A stretch of DNA of 64,000 nt, taken from contig PUFA01000003.1 of assembly GCA_003508835.1 (NCBI GenBank), forward strand, positions 17,461,501 through 17,525,500, written 5' to 3'. Shown here piece after piece: positions 1-12,530 of this stretch. The number at the start of each line of letters is the position of its first letter. Position 1 is the first letter of the stretch. This stretch comes from Eonycteris spelaea. Taxonomy: Eukaryota > Chordata > Mammalia > Chiroptera > Pteropodidae. The notes below the pieces were generated by a model. The model searched no databases and was not told the DNA's origin. It worked only from the letters and a program-made list of their open reading frames with translations. The translations under genes were made by a program, and so were the position numbers.

Positions 1-1149
1 GTGTCAGAGATAATTCAGCAAGGGATTCGAAAACTACAGGCAGTGTTTTCAGCCATGTTTACCTAAGCCTAAAGTCTAACTCACTACAATGGTTTTGTCC
101 TTAAGCCCTCTCTGTGCCGTGAAGGCAAGAATTAAACCTCATCCCAGGTCTCACTCCAGCCTTGTTCTACAATCACGGTGTGCCTTCTCATCCCCTACAG
201 CCCTCAGGCGCCCCAAATCTGTCTACCTTGAATCCACAATTGACATTTTCACACATCTACCTGTCCCTCCTGTCAAGTCAGCAGGTCAACTAAAAAGACA
301 ACTCCACTCAACTGAAAATATGTAACTGACAGTAAAACCTGAGAAGGAACTGTGTGATGCAAAAACTCCATGTTAGAAAAAAGAAAATGATTAGAAGGAT
401 GTTGAAATGTTGAAAATGATTCTCCTCTTAGCATGTTTCTGTATTTTCTACATGTTCTATAATATACTTATATTCCTTTTATAATCTGAAGTCTTTTCCT
501 TTCTCTCTCATCTGTTCTAAGCCCCACTAAAATAACAAACGCTCCATAGCAACCATAGAAAATAGGAAGGGCCCAATGAGGAAGCTGGAGATTTGTAGGA
601 ACTTCTGTGATAGAAGAAGCAGGTGGAATTAGATGGACAGATATCAGAAGCCAGTATTTCAACTCACATCAAATAGAAGAAATTCCACAAACTTTCCCAA
701 CAAAGCCCTAGAAAACCCTAAGCTCAAATCAGTGGGGGCTGAAACTGAAGCAAGTCATGGAGAAATCAGGAGGGTGTTTGTAGAACACCAGGAACCTGGC
801 CAGTGCCCTGTTCCACCTCCGGTGGAAACAGAATGGCTGATTCCGACATTTGTGCCAAAGTCACAGCTGCTGAGGACTCCACCCCGCGGCAGGCTCCTAG
901 CAAGGACGGGAAGACCAAAACTGCCCCCAGGCACCACAGTAAAAACTGAAAGAAAAACCAGTTTTGCACAGTTCTAAAGTCCTGTAAATGCCCGTCATGT
1001 CCAGGATAACACGTTTCTCATTTTCTCACTACAGACAGAGGCAAAAATATCAGAAATCGTCATTATTTCTAGGTGATACGAGTGTCTACTTAGGAAAGCA
1101 GAGATATTAAGTGAAATGCTAGAAACTGAATTAAATATTTTTTAAAGCA

Positions 1150-3735
1150 ATAGCTTTCTTATATGTCAACAATAACCATTAAAAACGTAATTAAAATACA
1201 AAGTCCTATTCACAATGCCAACGGAACTGACAAAGTACCTAAAAATTAACCTTTTTGAAGGAAAATTTGGAAATGTCACAAAAAATACAAAGATCTCAGT
1301 ATAACTAGAAATATATCCTCATTCAAGATGGGGGAATCTAAGGTTGGAAAGACTCCCTTGTCCCCAAGGAAATCTATAAAGATAAAATAGTTTCAATCAA
1401 AATCAAAATCCTAATGGGGTTTCTTTTTAAATTTAAGTTCATTCTAAAGCACATCTAGAAAAGTAAGTAAATGAAAATAGCCCATAAAATGTTAAAAAGA
1501 TAATTAATGAGTAAGGACCTACCCTACCATATAAAAAAGTTAAAGTAAAAAAATAAAAACATTTTAATGTGCTACTAATAATTAATAATTGATAATCAGG
1601 TAAATAAAATACAAATAATGGTCCAGATATTATCTGATGTATACATGGGGATTTAATATATAATAAAGGAAGCATTTAAAACCAGAAAGCCAGGGATAGC
1701 TTACTCAATAAATGTTATTGTGACAATGATTGTCCATTTTGCCAAAAACTAAATATAGAGCTGTTTCTACTATCATACTCTAAAATAAATCTGATGAATT
1801 AAAGATCTAAACATGGAAATCATAAACATGTAAGAAGAAAATATAGGAAAAGTATACATTTTTTAATTGAAGTAAGAAATTTTTCTGACTCTAAATGTAG
1901 AAGACATAAAAGAGAAGACTAACAGGTTAGCCTATTCTGAAAATATAGTTTACCAAAATTAACCCCATTGGAGATAGAAGGCTTCAATAGGCTAATGTCC
2001 ATAGGAAAAAAAAAGAGAATAATCAAAGAACAGAAAAAACAACAGGACTAGATGTTTTTATAGGAAAATGTAATTCTACCAAAACTTCTGAGGGAAAAAA
2101 CCATGTTGCTAAGGTCCATAAACTGATTGGAAAGAAAAGAAAATGTCCTAATTCATTTTATAAAGCAAGTATAACTCAGTACTTAAAATTGATAGGGTAT
2201 AAAATAGAAAGGTTCAGACCAGTATCATTTATGAATACTAATCAAAAAGTGCCCATTAAAATATTAGCCAAAAGAATCCAATACCACATTGAGAATACAT
2301 CATGACTAAGTGAGCTTTATTCTAGAAATGCAAAGTTGGTTCAATATTAGGATATTTATTAACCTACTAAACCATTTTAATAAATCTAAGAAGAAAAACA
2401 ATGATTTTCTTCATAGATGCCTATGGTAGGCTGAATAATACATCTCAAAGGTATCCAGATCGTAACCTCTGGACACCATGAATTTTATCATAAGGAAAAG
2501 TCTTTGCAGATATGATTAAATTAAAGATACTAACATGGGGAGCTTATTCTGGATGATCCGGGTGGGCCCTAAATGTAATCACAAATGCTCTTATAAGAGA
2601 GAAGAGGGAGATTTGACACAGAAGAGAAAAAGCCATGTAACCATGGGCAAGACTGCAGTGATGCAGGCACAAGCCAAGAAATGCCAACAGCCACCAAAAG
2701 CTGGAAATAACGAGGAGCAGATTCCCCCCTAGAGTCTCCAGAGGGAGCACAGTCCTGCTGACACACCTTGATTTCATCCCCGTGATACTGATTTTGAACT
2801 TTTGGCCTCCAGAATTGTAACAGACTAAAAATTTCTGTTAAGCCACCAAGTTTGTGGTAATTTGTTACAGCAACCACAGGAAAGTAATGCAAGGCCAAAA
2901 AAACCCTTGGCAGTATTCCATACCCACTCTGGATTTTAAAAGAAACTCAAGAAAATAGAAATTGATAGTACTTTTTAAAGATGATTTAAGAAAAAAATTA
3001 CACACACATACACACACACTTTATGCCTAAAGTCAGTATCTTTCTTACAGAAAACCACTAGAGGCATTTTCAGTAGGATGGGAAACAAGAATGGCCTTAT
3101 CTCCACTCTTTTATACCAGAGGTATATTATCAACCAAATTTGAGATGATAAATCTATCAGAAGCATAAGAGTTGGAAAGAAAGAAAACCATTTCTAGTTG
3201 CAGATGATATAATACAAATGAAAAGATATTTTTAGTTCTTGGGTAGGAATACTCGATGTCATTAAAATGTCATTCTTAGTTAATTTATAACTGTAATATT
3301 ATTCCAATAAAAGTGCCAACAAGTTATCTTTTTAGTTAGCTAAACAAAGTTCTTACAGAAAATATAAGGTGTGAAAATAGCCTGGAAAATACTGAAAAAA
3401 TGAAAGTTATGAGGGAAAATCAGTTCTACCAGATATTTAAACATATGATGAATCCTTCATAATTAAAACAGTACAGTACTGGTACATAATCAAACAGACC
3501 AGTGGAATAGAACATAAAGTCCAGGAATAGACCCAAGCAGACATGTAAATTTAATATATGCTAGAGGTAACATCTTGTAGCATTGAAAAAAAATTGATTT
3601 TTTTCATAAGTGGTGCTGAGACAGTTAGCCATAAAGAAAATCATAAAAATAGACCTAAACTCCACCCCACACATAAGAATAAATTCAAAATGGATCAAAC
3701 AACTATATGTTAAAACATAAAAGCTGATTGCTTCC
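1150..3735 (+). repeat. Degraded L1 ORF2 fragment, split by an LTR
   Basis: The sequence resembles L1 ORF2 read on the plus strand. The stretch from about 2,030 to 2,400 resembles the reverse-transcriptase region. The part from 3,455 to 3,720 resembles the C-terminal region, including the typical wording around a 'one strand of matched partners' segment (aaacagaccagtggaataga). It is broken by many stops and frameshifts, and an MLT1-like LTR interrupts it at about 2,420-2,896. Confidence 0.65.
2420..2896 (+). repeat. MLT1-like ERVL-MaLR solo LTR
   Basis: It starts near tggtaggctgaataata and ends near tttgttacagcaaccacagg. The internal features match the MLT1 LTR group: an AT-rich 'ctttgcagatatgattaaa' block, a 'ggtgggccctaaatgtaatc' block, an 'ttggcctccagaattgtaa' block and the closing 'taagccaccaagtttg' block. 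It lies inside an older L1 fragment. No clean 5-bp target-site duplication survives. Short ORFs across it on both strands are chance. Confidence 0.7.
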
Positions 3736-3736
3736 T

Positions 3737-3835
3737 AAAGTATATAATGTCTAATCACTAATACCTGAAACTAATATAACATTGTGTGTCGACTGTAATT
3801 AAAAAATAAATTAAAAAATAATTTTAAGGTGAAAG
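3737..3835 (+). repeat. Short L1 3'-end piece with A-rich tail
   Basis: The phrase 'cctgaaactaatataacatt' followed by 'gtaattaaaaaataa' is the terminal L1 3' UTR and tail seen in laurasiatherian genomes. It lies between two parts of older L1 sequence, so it is probably an independent, 5'-truncated insertion. Confidence 0.5.
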
Positions 3836-3839
3836 GTAA

Positions 3840-4088
3840 AATCTAAAACAAAACAAAACAAAAACTCTGAAACTATACAAATATAGTTAAAAGTAAACAT
3901 TTAAAAAAGCTTTCTAACTATGACTTAAAATCCAAGTACAATGAAGGAAAAGATTAATAAATATGAACATTTAAAAATAAAAATTTTTCATAGCCCCAAA
4001 ATAATAAACAACATAAAAAGACAACTGACAATAAGCAAAAATACTCTGGCAAAATCATAGCTGAAGGGCTAATATCCCTAAAATATAC

Positions 4089-4124
<36 letters not shown>

Positions 4125-4560
4125 CCCTAATATATAAATAATTCTTTAAAGTTGATGGAAAAGGACCAAAAAATGGACAAGAGATAGGAACAGATGATTT
4201 ACTGTGTTTACCGGTTCCTTCAATATACAGGAAGATATACAACCTCATCCATAACAAGAGAAAGGTAAATGAAACTTAACTGAGATACCATTTTTCATCC
4301 ATCAGAGTGGGAAAACTTATAAGTATGACAACATCTGCTGACAAAACTGTGGGAAGCAGCCGCTCTCCTATACTGCTGGTGAGAATGAAAATTGACTCAA
4401 ATTTTAGGGGTAGGGAGTTCACCAATATCTAACCAAACCATGTATGTGTTTACCTTCTACTCCAGCTATCTCACTTCTAGGAATTTACCCTGAAGATACA
4501 CCTCCAACAAAATCAAAATATATATGCCCAGTTATTTATGGTAGTAGTTTATAATTGAAG
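3840..4560 (+). repeat. L1 ORF2 C-terminal/3' fragment
   Basis: This stretch resembles the degraded L1 3' region, with phrases such as 'gagataccatttttcatcca' and 'tcacttctaggaatttaccc'. A TAA trinucleotide run interrupts it. No coding capacity remains. Confidence 0.55.
4090..4124. repeat. (TAA)n microsatellite
   Basis: About eleven to twelve uninterrupted TAA units lie within the L1 fragment. Confidence 0.9.
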
Positions 4561-5330
4561 ATAATGAGGGCCACATTTCTCTTAGAAAAAGGAGCAGTGA
4601 TATGCTAGAGCAGACTCACTCCCGTAACTGAGAAGCAGTTGTGCACATCTCTTCCTAACTTCTCGTTCAGTGATTTCATGGTGGTGGCTTGAAACGGGTC
4701 ATGGAGAGAGTTTTATACCATGGAAACTGCATATGCTGCAAATCACAGTATTAAAGCCACTGGAAAGCTGTTTGTTAAGTGTGCACCAGCGCATCACTGA
4801 AGGGACTGGAAAATATTGCAAGTGGGGGAAGGGGAGAATGACCCTGTGGTATTGGAATGGAATTGGAGGTATCACTATGTACACACACATCTATTTCCTC
4901 ACTCTGTCGGTTAAGAAGACCGAGAAACAATGATATTCAAGTGGCAATGACCACAGCTAGAGCACAAATATTGGTTTCTAAATATGATTCTATAGAAAGT
5001 AACCAGGGTTCTTTGGAGAAATGGCAGATTCCAAGAATGGGGCAAAGAAATGATCTAAGCCTGTAACATCTTTTGCCAAAAAACAAGGAATGCTCAAGAA
5101 TTATGAGGGTATATCAAAAGGACACAGGATGTAGGACATAGGATACAGTTAAAGGAGCTCCCCACTGTCCAAATCTAGGACAATTTGAGCATCAAGATAA
5201 AAAATGATAGTGACATGTTATAATCCATTGCATAAAACAAGAATCCATGAATCCATACTAAAGATGGGTTGGTGGGGGAGCTCTTCCTTACAGTAAAATG
5301 CCAACTTTATTATGGAGATGGAATTAGAAA
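4560..5330. other. Unclassified intronic sequence
   Basis: I recognise neither a gene nor a repeat family here. It contains an 87-codon open frame (4,670-4,933) with no recognisable domain, which I treat as chance. L1-like sequence borders it on both sides, so it may be an insertion of an old element that I cannot name. Confidence 0.4.
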
Positions 5331-5825
5331 ATCACCGTACAATGAGCTGCATAAAATGTTCACAGAAGCTTTATTTGTAGTAGCCAAAAAATGTTCATCA
5401 ACAGGCAATAGATAAACCACAAAATGTCCATAAAGTGGAATATTATTCAGTAATAAAAAAGAACTATTAATACACAGAACAACATGGCTAAATCTCAAAA
5501 TAATTATGATAAATGAAAGAAGCCAGGCAAAAACAAATAAGTCCTTCCTGTGCTTCAATTATATAAATTCTAGAAAATGCAATTAATCTACAGTGACAGA
5601 GAACACTTCACTGATTGCCTAGGGAGAGACTGATGAGGTAAGATGGATTTCGAAGGGGCAGGAGAAAACTTTCAGGGTGATAGATATATTCACTATTTTA
5701 ATTGTAGTGATGATTTCATGGGTGGTATACACGTCAAAACATATTAAATTGTATACTTTAACATGGGCAGTTTATTATATGTCAATTTTTAAAATAAAGT
5801 TGTTAAAAGTTTTTAATCATAAGGA
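5330..5825 (+). repeat. L1 3' end
   Basis: Typical L1 3' phrases appear in order: 'gtagccaaaaaatgttcatc', 'ggaatattattcagtaataa', then 'aaattgtatactttaacatg' and a terminal 'aaaataaagttgtt'. Confidence 0.6.
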
Positions 5826-6049
5826 ATGTTTGAAAAAATTTAGCAACCATCCTAGTAATAATTGATTCAGGTAAGAATTATCAATGGATGTTAAGACTAA
5901 TAGATGAAAGTTTGAGGAAAGTGTTATGTTTACATAGTTTCAAACAATCTTCCCTTAAACTACTTATTAATTACAAAGAGGAAAGCAGTCATCTTACCAT
6001 GGAGACACTTAGAAAACCACTGTGTTGTTTTCTAACACCTAACACTGTG

Positions 6050-6615
6050 GCCTAAGCTAAAGAATGGCCCACTAAACACGCTAATGACCTAATCCCCAGA
6101 ACTTGTGAATATGGTTCCCTATATGACAAAAAGAATTTTTACAGATGGGATTAAATTAAGGATCTTGAGATGGGGAGATTATCTTGGATTATCCGGGTAA
6201 AAACAATGTGATCTCAGGGTTCCTTATAAGAAGGAGGCAGGAAATGTAATGGACAGGTGCAGAGGTAAGCCAGAGAGAGACAGAGACAGAGACAGAAAGA
6301 CAGACTGACAGAGAGAGAAAGACAGAGAGAGAAAAAAAGAGATTTGAAGATAATATGCTGCTGGCTTGAAGCTGGAAGAAGGGAACCACAAGCCGAAGAA
6401 TTACAGGCAGCCTCTAGAAGCTGGAAAAGGTAAGAAAAGGGATTCTTTTCTGGAAGATCCATCCAGAGGGAACCAAGCTTACTAACACCTTGATTTTAGC
6501 CAAGTGAAAACCCCATTTTAGACTTATGACCTCCAGAACTTCAAGATAATAGATGCAAATGTATTATCTTAACTTGTGGTTATTTGTCACAGAAGCAATA
6601 GGAAACTAACACAAC
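6050..6615 (+). repeat. MLT1-like ERVL-MaLR solo LTR
   Basis: It has the same block order as the copy at 2,420: 'cctaatccccagaacttgtg', 'ggatcttgagatggggagat', 'ttggattatccgggt', 'cagcctctagaagctggaaa' and 'aacttgtggttatttgtcac'. It carries a GA-rich simple repeat at about 6,270-6,342 where the consensus has a short 'cagagagaga' stretch, so that stretch has expanded. Confidence 0.75.
6270..6342. repeat. (GA)n-rich simple repeat inside LTR
   Basis: An imperfect purine-rich GAGA/GACA run. Overlapping low-complexity Ser/Leu reading frames on the minus strand come from this repeat and are not genes. Confidence 0.8.
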
Positions 6616-7149
6616 CACCTTAACCAAAGTATCAAAATTAACACCTCCAAAAACAGTACAAATAAACATAATGTTGCCCTCTGATACTGAAAAGAACACA
6701 GCGTCACTCCTCTGAAATTCCTGCCCAAAATGCACAGCCTGAATCTAATCATAAGGAAACAGGCAAGCTCAAATTAAGGCATTCTACAAAACAACTGCCC
6801 TGTACTCTTCAAAAACATCACAGTCATAAATACGAAAGAAAACTAAGGAACTCTTTCAGATTAAAGGAGACTGACAAAACTTGGCAACTAAATGCAACGC
6901 AGAATCCTAGATCAAAAATGGTTTCTTCTTTTGTTATAAAGCACATTATTGGGGAAATTTGAGTCTTTATATTATCTAAGTTTTGTAGTATATGATTATG
7001 CAAGAAGATATCCTTATATTTAGGAAATATACAACGATGTGTTTTGGATAAAGGAAAATCAAGCCTGCAACTTTTAAATGGTTTAAAAAGTGAATGTGTG
7101 TAATATACATAATACATATGATACATATTATATATTCATAGATATATAA

Positions 7150-7290
7150 ATATCTGCAAAGGTATTTACATCTTAATCCCTAGAACCTGTGAATGTTTCC
7201 CAACATGACAAAGGATTTTACAGATGTGATAGTGAAATTGTGAAGATGTGAAGTTAAGGAAATTGGGAATCTCTGTATGTGTGTGTGTAT

Positions 7291-7323
<33 letters not shown>

Positions 7324-7400
7324 TAGATATAGATATAGATATATAATTTACATTATGTATGGTGAGATTATGACTCTGTGAAAGATGTATTATCCCTACC
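7150..7400 (+). repeat. MLT1-like LTR fragment with CATA/TA microsatellite
   Basis: The opening 'atcttaatccctagaacctg' and 'aggattttacagatgtgat' match the first third of an MLT1-like LTR. It is followed by a (GT), (CATA) and (ATAG/TA) tract at about 7,278-7,343, after which the match is lost. Confidence 0.55.
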
Positions 7401-7495
7401 ATTTAACTTAGAAGGCATAAGATTTAGATGTCAATGTTCTCAAAGTTGGCTGTGTTCAACATTACCCATCTAACCTTCAACGTAATCCAAATCTC

Positions 7496-7560
7496 GCTCT
7501 CTCTTGTGTGTGTGTGTGTGTGTGTGCGCGCTCTCTCTCTCTCTCTCTCTCTCTTTCAAA

Positions 7561-7632
<72 letters not shown>

Positions 7633-7642
7633 AACACACACA

Positions 7643-7673
<31 letters not shown>

Positions 7674-7674
7674 A
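7496..7674. repeat. Compound (GT)n(CT)n(CA)n(CT)n microsatellite
   Basis: Blocks in order: CT, (GT) at about 7,505-7,526, GCGC, (CT) to 7,554, (CT) again, (CA) at about 7,572-7,600, CT, (CA) at about 7,609-7,642, then (CT) to 7,674. The GT and CA blocks are complementary and could fold back. The repetitive Ser/Leu/Thr/His/Val frames here are artefacts. Confidence 0.95.
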
Positions 7675-8939
7675 GGGACATGAGAAATTTGATTCACAAA
7701 TCCACTGTGAGATAAAATCTAAGAATTGAATGTGAGTGTTTTAATTTGTAAAGAACATTAGGCTACCCCTGAGTTCACTGCTAATGTGAGTGCTAAGACT
7801 TTTCCAGTTAATACAAACAAGTCAAAGTTCTCTAGGTCATCCCTGAGAGGGGCACGACTATACATACACAGGGTAATATCAGTGATGTGACAATGCCGGG
7901 AAATACAGACCCAAAAGTCTTACTCCTGGTCTATGGCATTCCATGGAGAATCCCCAGACATGCCCAAGACACTGCCCAGGCCTGGAGAGGCAAGCAAGTG
8001 CCAGGAAAAGGCTGTACCTGAAACTAGAAGTAGGTCCTCAAGAATGCAGCCAAGAGAACCACAGAATGAGATGCGGAACCAGCGGTCCAGACAACAAAGC
8101 CAAGAAAGCAAGCCAGATCAAGCACCCAGTATATTACTTACTGTCAATGCAAATCCAGAATTGAGAGCCAGGAATCCAAAGTAGGTCAAACCCGGGGGAA
8201 TGCCCAAAGTTACTGCACTCGCTGACTTGTACTCCCTCTCCTCCAGGTGGCAGGTGCGAGCCCAATCCATTAAAAACTCCAACAGCCTCTCACACCCTCC
8301 ACGTTACATTCCCACTGCAATACAATTAAGAAGGCCTTTAATCTCTATCTATCCTTCTGGTTGACCCATTTGGCAAACCAGATATTCAAAGAAGAATAAA
8401 TCTTAAGGTCTTAAAACAATATACAACTGCGAAGACTCTTAAGGAGCCACATCCCTGCAGAAGTAATGGCTAGGATACATTTCACAGCTGTTAACTGGGA
8501 AACCTCAACTTAATTCCTTCTCCCATACTCATGTAATCCAAATATTCAATTGCCAGGACTTTTTTCCACAACAACTTATTTGAAGCAAAGAAATTGCAAG
8601 CTAATGGAAAATAATTGCTGTTAATGAAAATAACTTTTTCTATGGTAAAACCTAGCTTTATTCATTCCTATTCAATTTCTCCCATCTTACCAATCTCTAT
8701 TTCTGAAACCTCAATACATAACTGGAAGAATCCTCAAAAATTCCTTTATATTCTCAGGACGTGGATTCTCCAAGGTAAAAGTAGACTTATCATTTATAAC
8801 AAACTGTGAACCAAAAGTGATTCAGGGTTAATTATCAACTGATCAGAGAGCACAATCAATCAGAATATCCATTCCCTAAACATTCTGAGTAATTAAAGGG
8901 TTTATTCACTTTCCTATAGTGTTATAGCCTTGGAATGCT

Positions 8940-9015
8940 AGTATTTTAGAGAACATCTTAGAGCTCAAACGTATAATTAATTTCCGTCCTTTTACCAATG
9001 AAGAAACTGAGGCCT
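8940..9015 (+). repeat. MIR SINE fragment
   Basis: The phrase 'ttaccaatgaagaaactgag' followed by 'gcctagg' is the conserved MIR core. Only a short piece is recognisable. Confidence 0.5.
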
Positions 9016-9729
9016 AGGTTGCAATTTAACCAGTGATTATATTACTAACGTGAATAAAAACACAATGCAAAAAGGGTTACTCAACCATCATTCAAAATAA
9101 ACGCAATAATCTCCAAATTTGCACATCGGGCTGATTAACTCTGGTTCTGAGTAATAACACCAAGTAATCCCTTTTTTATTCCAGAAATTATTCATCCTGC
9201 ATGTCTCAGTGATTCAGCCTTCCCTGACCCCTGAAATATGTGACTCCTGTTTCTACTTGTTCCTACTGACTCTCTATAAAACTGACGATTTATGTTGTCC
9301 TACAAGGGTTTTTTTTCAAAGTTTAAATTTAGTTAAGTTTTAGATTTGGTTTCTTTCTAGTTTTACTACTGCCATTTCACTGAGGCCAGTCCCAAGGTCA
9401 ATATATTTTGGGTTTTCTGGAATTTCTATCCATGACTTTTGGAAATATTCGATTTCAGATTTATGCATGTCTCAAATGTCAGGATTTTAGAAGCAAATCA
9501 GAAGTATTTCTCCAGGACATGTTACTCTGAGTCCACTGCTTTTTCTCCTTCTCTAACTCACTAATTTCTTAACCAGCTTGATCCAATAAACATCTTGCAT
9601 GAATTCTGAATACAGAGGATATTCAGGCATCTTAAATTTGAAATACATGCTATAATGGCATTTGAGTGAGCTAGATCAATAAATTTGATTAATCAAAACT
9701 AGATCCTAATTAAATTGAATTGAAAACTT

Positions 9730-10362
9730 ATGTCCACACAAAACTACACATCAATATTTACAGCAGTTTTATTCTTAATTGCCCCATATTGGAAGCAACC
9801 ATGATCTCTCTCAATAGGTGAACAGATAAACAAACTGTGGTATATCTGTATTATGGAATATTATTTATTCAGTACTAAGAAGAAATGAGCTAGCCAGCCA
9901 CAAAAGACATGGGAGAATCTTAAACACATATTGCTAGATGAAAGAAGTCCATCTGAAAAGGTTACATTCTGTATGAGTCCAACTATATTACATTCTGGAA
10001 AAAGTAAAACTATGAAAACAATACAAAATCACTGGTTGCTAGGGGTTTGGGGAGAAAGAAGGAAGGATGAAGAGAGGATTTTTCAGGTCAGTAAAACTAT
10101 TCTGTATGATACGTAAAGTTGGATACATGACATTATGTATTTGTCAAAACCCATAGAAAACAAAGAATGGACCTTAATGTAAACTATGGACTTCAGCTAA
10201 TAATACTGTATTCACATTGGTGCAGCAATTATAACAAATATACCATGCTAATGCAAGGCATTAATAATGGGGAAACTGAGAAAGGGAGTAATATGGGAAC
10301 TCTGCACTTTTGTTCAATTTTTCAGTAAACTTAAAACTGCTCTAAATAATAAAACCTATTAA
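9730..10362 (+). repeat. L1 3' end
   Basis: Degraded L1 ORF2 C-terminus and 3' UTR: 'atatttacagcagttttatt', 'ggaatattatttattcagta', 'cacatattgctagatgaaag', 'aaaatcactggttgctaggg', ending at 'taataaaacctattaa' before a T run. Confidence 0.65.
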
Positions 10363-10737
10363 TTTTTTTTTCAGTTGTTGAAACAACCATTGGTAACATA
10401 GCATGCTTTAGCTCTCTAGGTAATTACTAGAAACAAGTTTTCCTGACTTGATCATTTCGACAAATTGGCTTTGGATAAACTGATTCGTCGCAATTTGGCC
10501 TGCCTCCTCCCGGAGCCACATAGGATCTTTCTGTTCCTCAAACACACCGGTCCCTTTCCAGTCTCACTGCTTTCTCTCCCCTTTCCCCAGCTGCCTGCAA
10601 GCCTAGCTGGACCTGACCTTACCCTTCACATCTCAGCTCAAATGTCATCTTCTCAGAGAAGTCCCCGATCCACATACACATCCAAGGACTGACCACTCCA
10701 TCTCCACATATACATCCAATGGCTGTCCAATCACCCA

Positions 10738-11350
10738 TGCGGTAGACAGAATAATAACCCCCAAGATGTCCAGGTAATAACCCATAGAATTTGTGAATAT
10801 GTTATCTTTCATGGCAAAAGGAACTCTGCAATTGTAATTAAATTAAGGACCTTGAGATGGAGAGATTATCCAGGTGGACCAGAGGTTAATCACAAGAGCC
10901 CTTAAAAGGGAGGTAGATAAGGATAAAGGGCATTAAATATATGGTGACAGAAGGAAATTTAACTTTGGGTGATGAACACATAATACAATATATGTATGAC
11001 ATATTATCGAATTGTACCTTGAAATCTATATAATTTCATTAACCAATGTCACCCCAATAAACTAATTTTTAAAAAAAGCAAATGAAAACATTAATTAATT
11101 GATTGATTGATTGATTTTTAAAAAAAGAAGCCGAGTGATAAGATTGCTGGGCTTGAAAATGAAAGAGGCCACAAACCAAAAAATGCAGGCAGCCTCTAGG
11201 AGCCAGAAAAGGCAAGGAATGGATTCTCCCCTTGAACCCCGCAGGGAATGCAGTGTGCAGACAACCTTAATTTTAGTCCAGTGAGACTTCTGACATCCAG
11301 AATTATATGATGAGAAATTTGTGTTATTACAGCAGCTATAGGAAACTCAT
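10738..11350 (+). repeat. MLT1-like LTR interrupted by an L1 tail
   Basis: The left part runs 'ggtagacagaataataaccc' to 'cacaagagcccttaaaaggg'. The right part runs 'aatgcaggcagcctctagga' to 'attacagcagctataggaaa'. The roughly 200 bp between them do not belong to the LTR (see next entry). This is the fourth piece of this LTR group in the first 11.4 kb. Confidence 0.7.
10935..11130 (+). repeat. L1 3' tail inserted in the LTR
   Basis: The 'gtaccttgaaatctatataa' and 'tgtcaccccaataaactaat' phrases are an L1 3' terminus, followed by an A-rich and (ATTG/TTGA)n tail. It is younger than the LTR it interrupts. Exact boundaries were not resolved. Confidence 0.5.
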
Positions 11351-11439
11351 ACACTCTATTTCCTTCCAAGTTCCTGTACTTACCAAGTTCCTTTATTGTA
11401 TGGTATATATTTGGCCACTATGGATCTCTCACACACTAG

Positions 11440-11665
11440 AATTTAAGTTCCCAGAATCTGATGTCAAGCCTGGCACAGAGTGGGTACTCAATAAACACTG
11501 GATAAAGGCAGGACTTCTAGCCTCAACCCTCATAGCTATGATCATCCAGATGCTACAGATGTGGACACAGACTCAGAGAGGTTATACTACTAGACCAAAG
11601 TCACACAGCAATAATAGCTGAGCAGAGATTCAAAGCCAGGTACACCCAGTGCCAAAGCCTGTGCC
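11440..11665. repeat. L2 and MIR fragments
   Basis: 'cctggcacagagtgggtact' plus 'caataaacac' is the L2/MIR-type ending. 'gactcagagaggttatacta' through 'caaagtcacacagca' is MIR-like. Confidence 0.5.
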
Positions 11666-12129
11666 GCTGCGCCCTTTAAAAAAAGGATAATAATTACACG
11701 AGAATAATACCATATAATTAGCAGCACAGCAGAAGCACAGAGACTGCTGTGGAGCACAGAGGAGAGGCAGCACTGCCAAGGCTGGTAAGATGAAGCCTCT
11801 CAGAAGGGAACATTCTGGAAGCCTTGAGGAGGAATCTTCTAGGTGAAAAAGCAGGATAGAGGTGATTGTTTTTGTTCAGATAGTTTGAAATTTTTTTGTC
11901 GCTCAGGTAAAATTTAGTGCCCATGGGGATGGGAGTTTAAGGGAACAAGAAATAAAAGAGTTTGGAAACCTTTAATGGAAGGTAGTTTGGGGTAAGCGTG
12001 CCCTACAACAAGCTCCCTCTGGGTGTAGGGCCTCCAGGCAGATGGCTCTTTGAAGCAGACTTCCCCTTTCTTCCTTTGAACCTTGATGTATCTGGATGAA
12101 TTTGCACCTTCAGCTGGCGATTGTCATCA

Positions 12130-12530
12130 AATAAAACTGATGCTTAACTATTCCAGACTATTCCAAACTTTTGGTTAGTATAAATAATGTTGCAGTGTAC
12201 ACTCTTCTGCATAAGCACTTTTTTCACATTTGCAATATTTCCTTGCCAGGAGAGGCATTACTGTGCCAAAGTCTATGACTGTAAAGGCTAATACCTCATG
12301 CAGCCCAATCTTTTCCAAAATAATTCTCCCAGTTTACCCTGCCGCTGGCAATGATTCAGAGTGCTCATGTCCCTGACTCTTTTCCAGAGGAAGGCACTAA
12401 ACTTTATATACATATTTTAAACTAGTGAATTTGATAGGTGAAAAATGTAATCTCAGTACTGTTTTAATTTGGGGTTTTTAACTATTAGTGAGGTTGAACA
12501 TTTTCAATATTTTTACAATACTTTTACTTT
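12130..12530 (-). repeat. Degraded L1 fragment
   Basis: The 'actattagtgaggttgaaca' phrase and the flanking AT-rich sequence resemble the reverse complement of an old L1 3' region. Confidence 0.4.

Noticed and set aside
2544..2898. Overlapping minus-strand frames of 77-109 codons
   Set aside because: They are antisense to an MLT1-like LTR and have no domain.
7428..7729. Ser/Leu/Thr/His- and Val/Cys-rich open frames
   Set aside because: Translation of a GT/CT/CA microsatellite.
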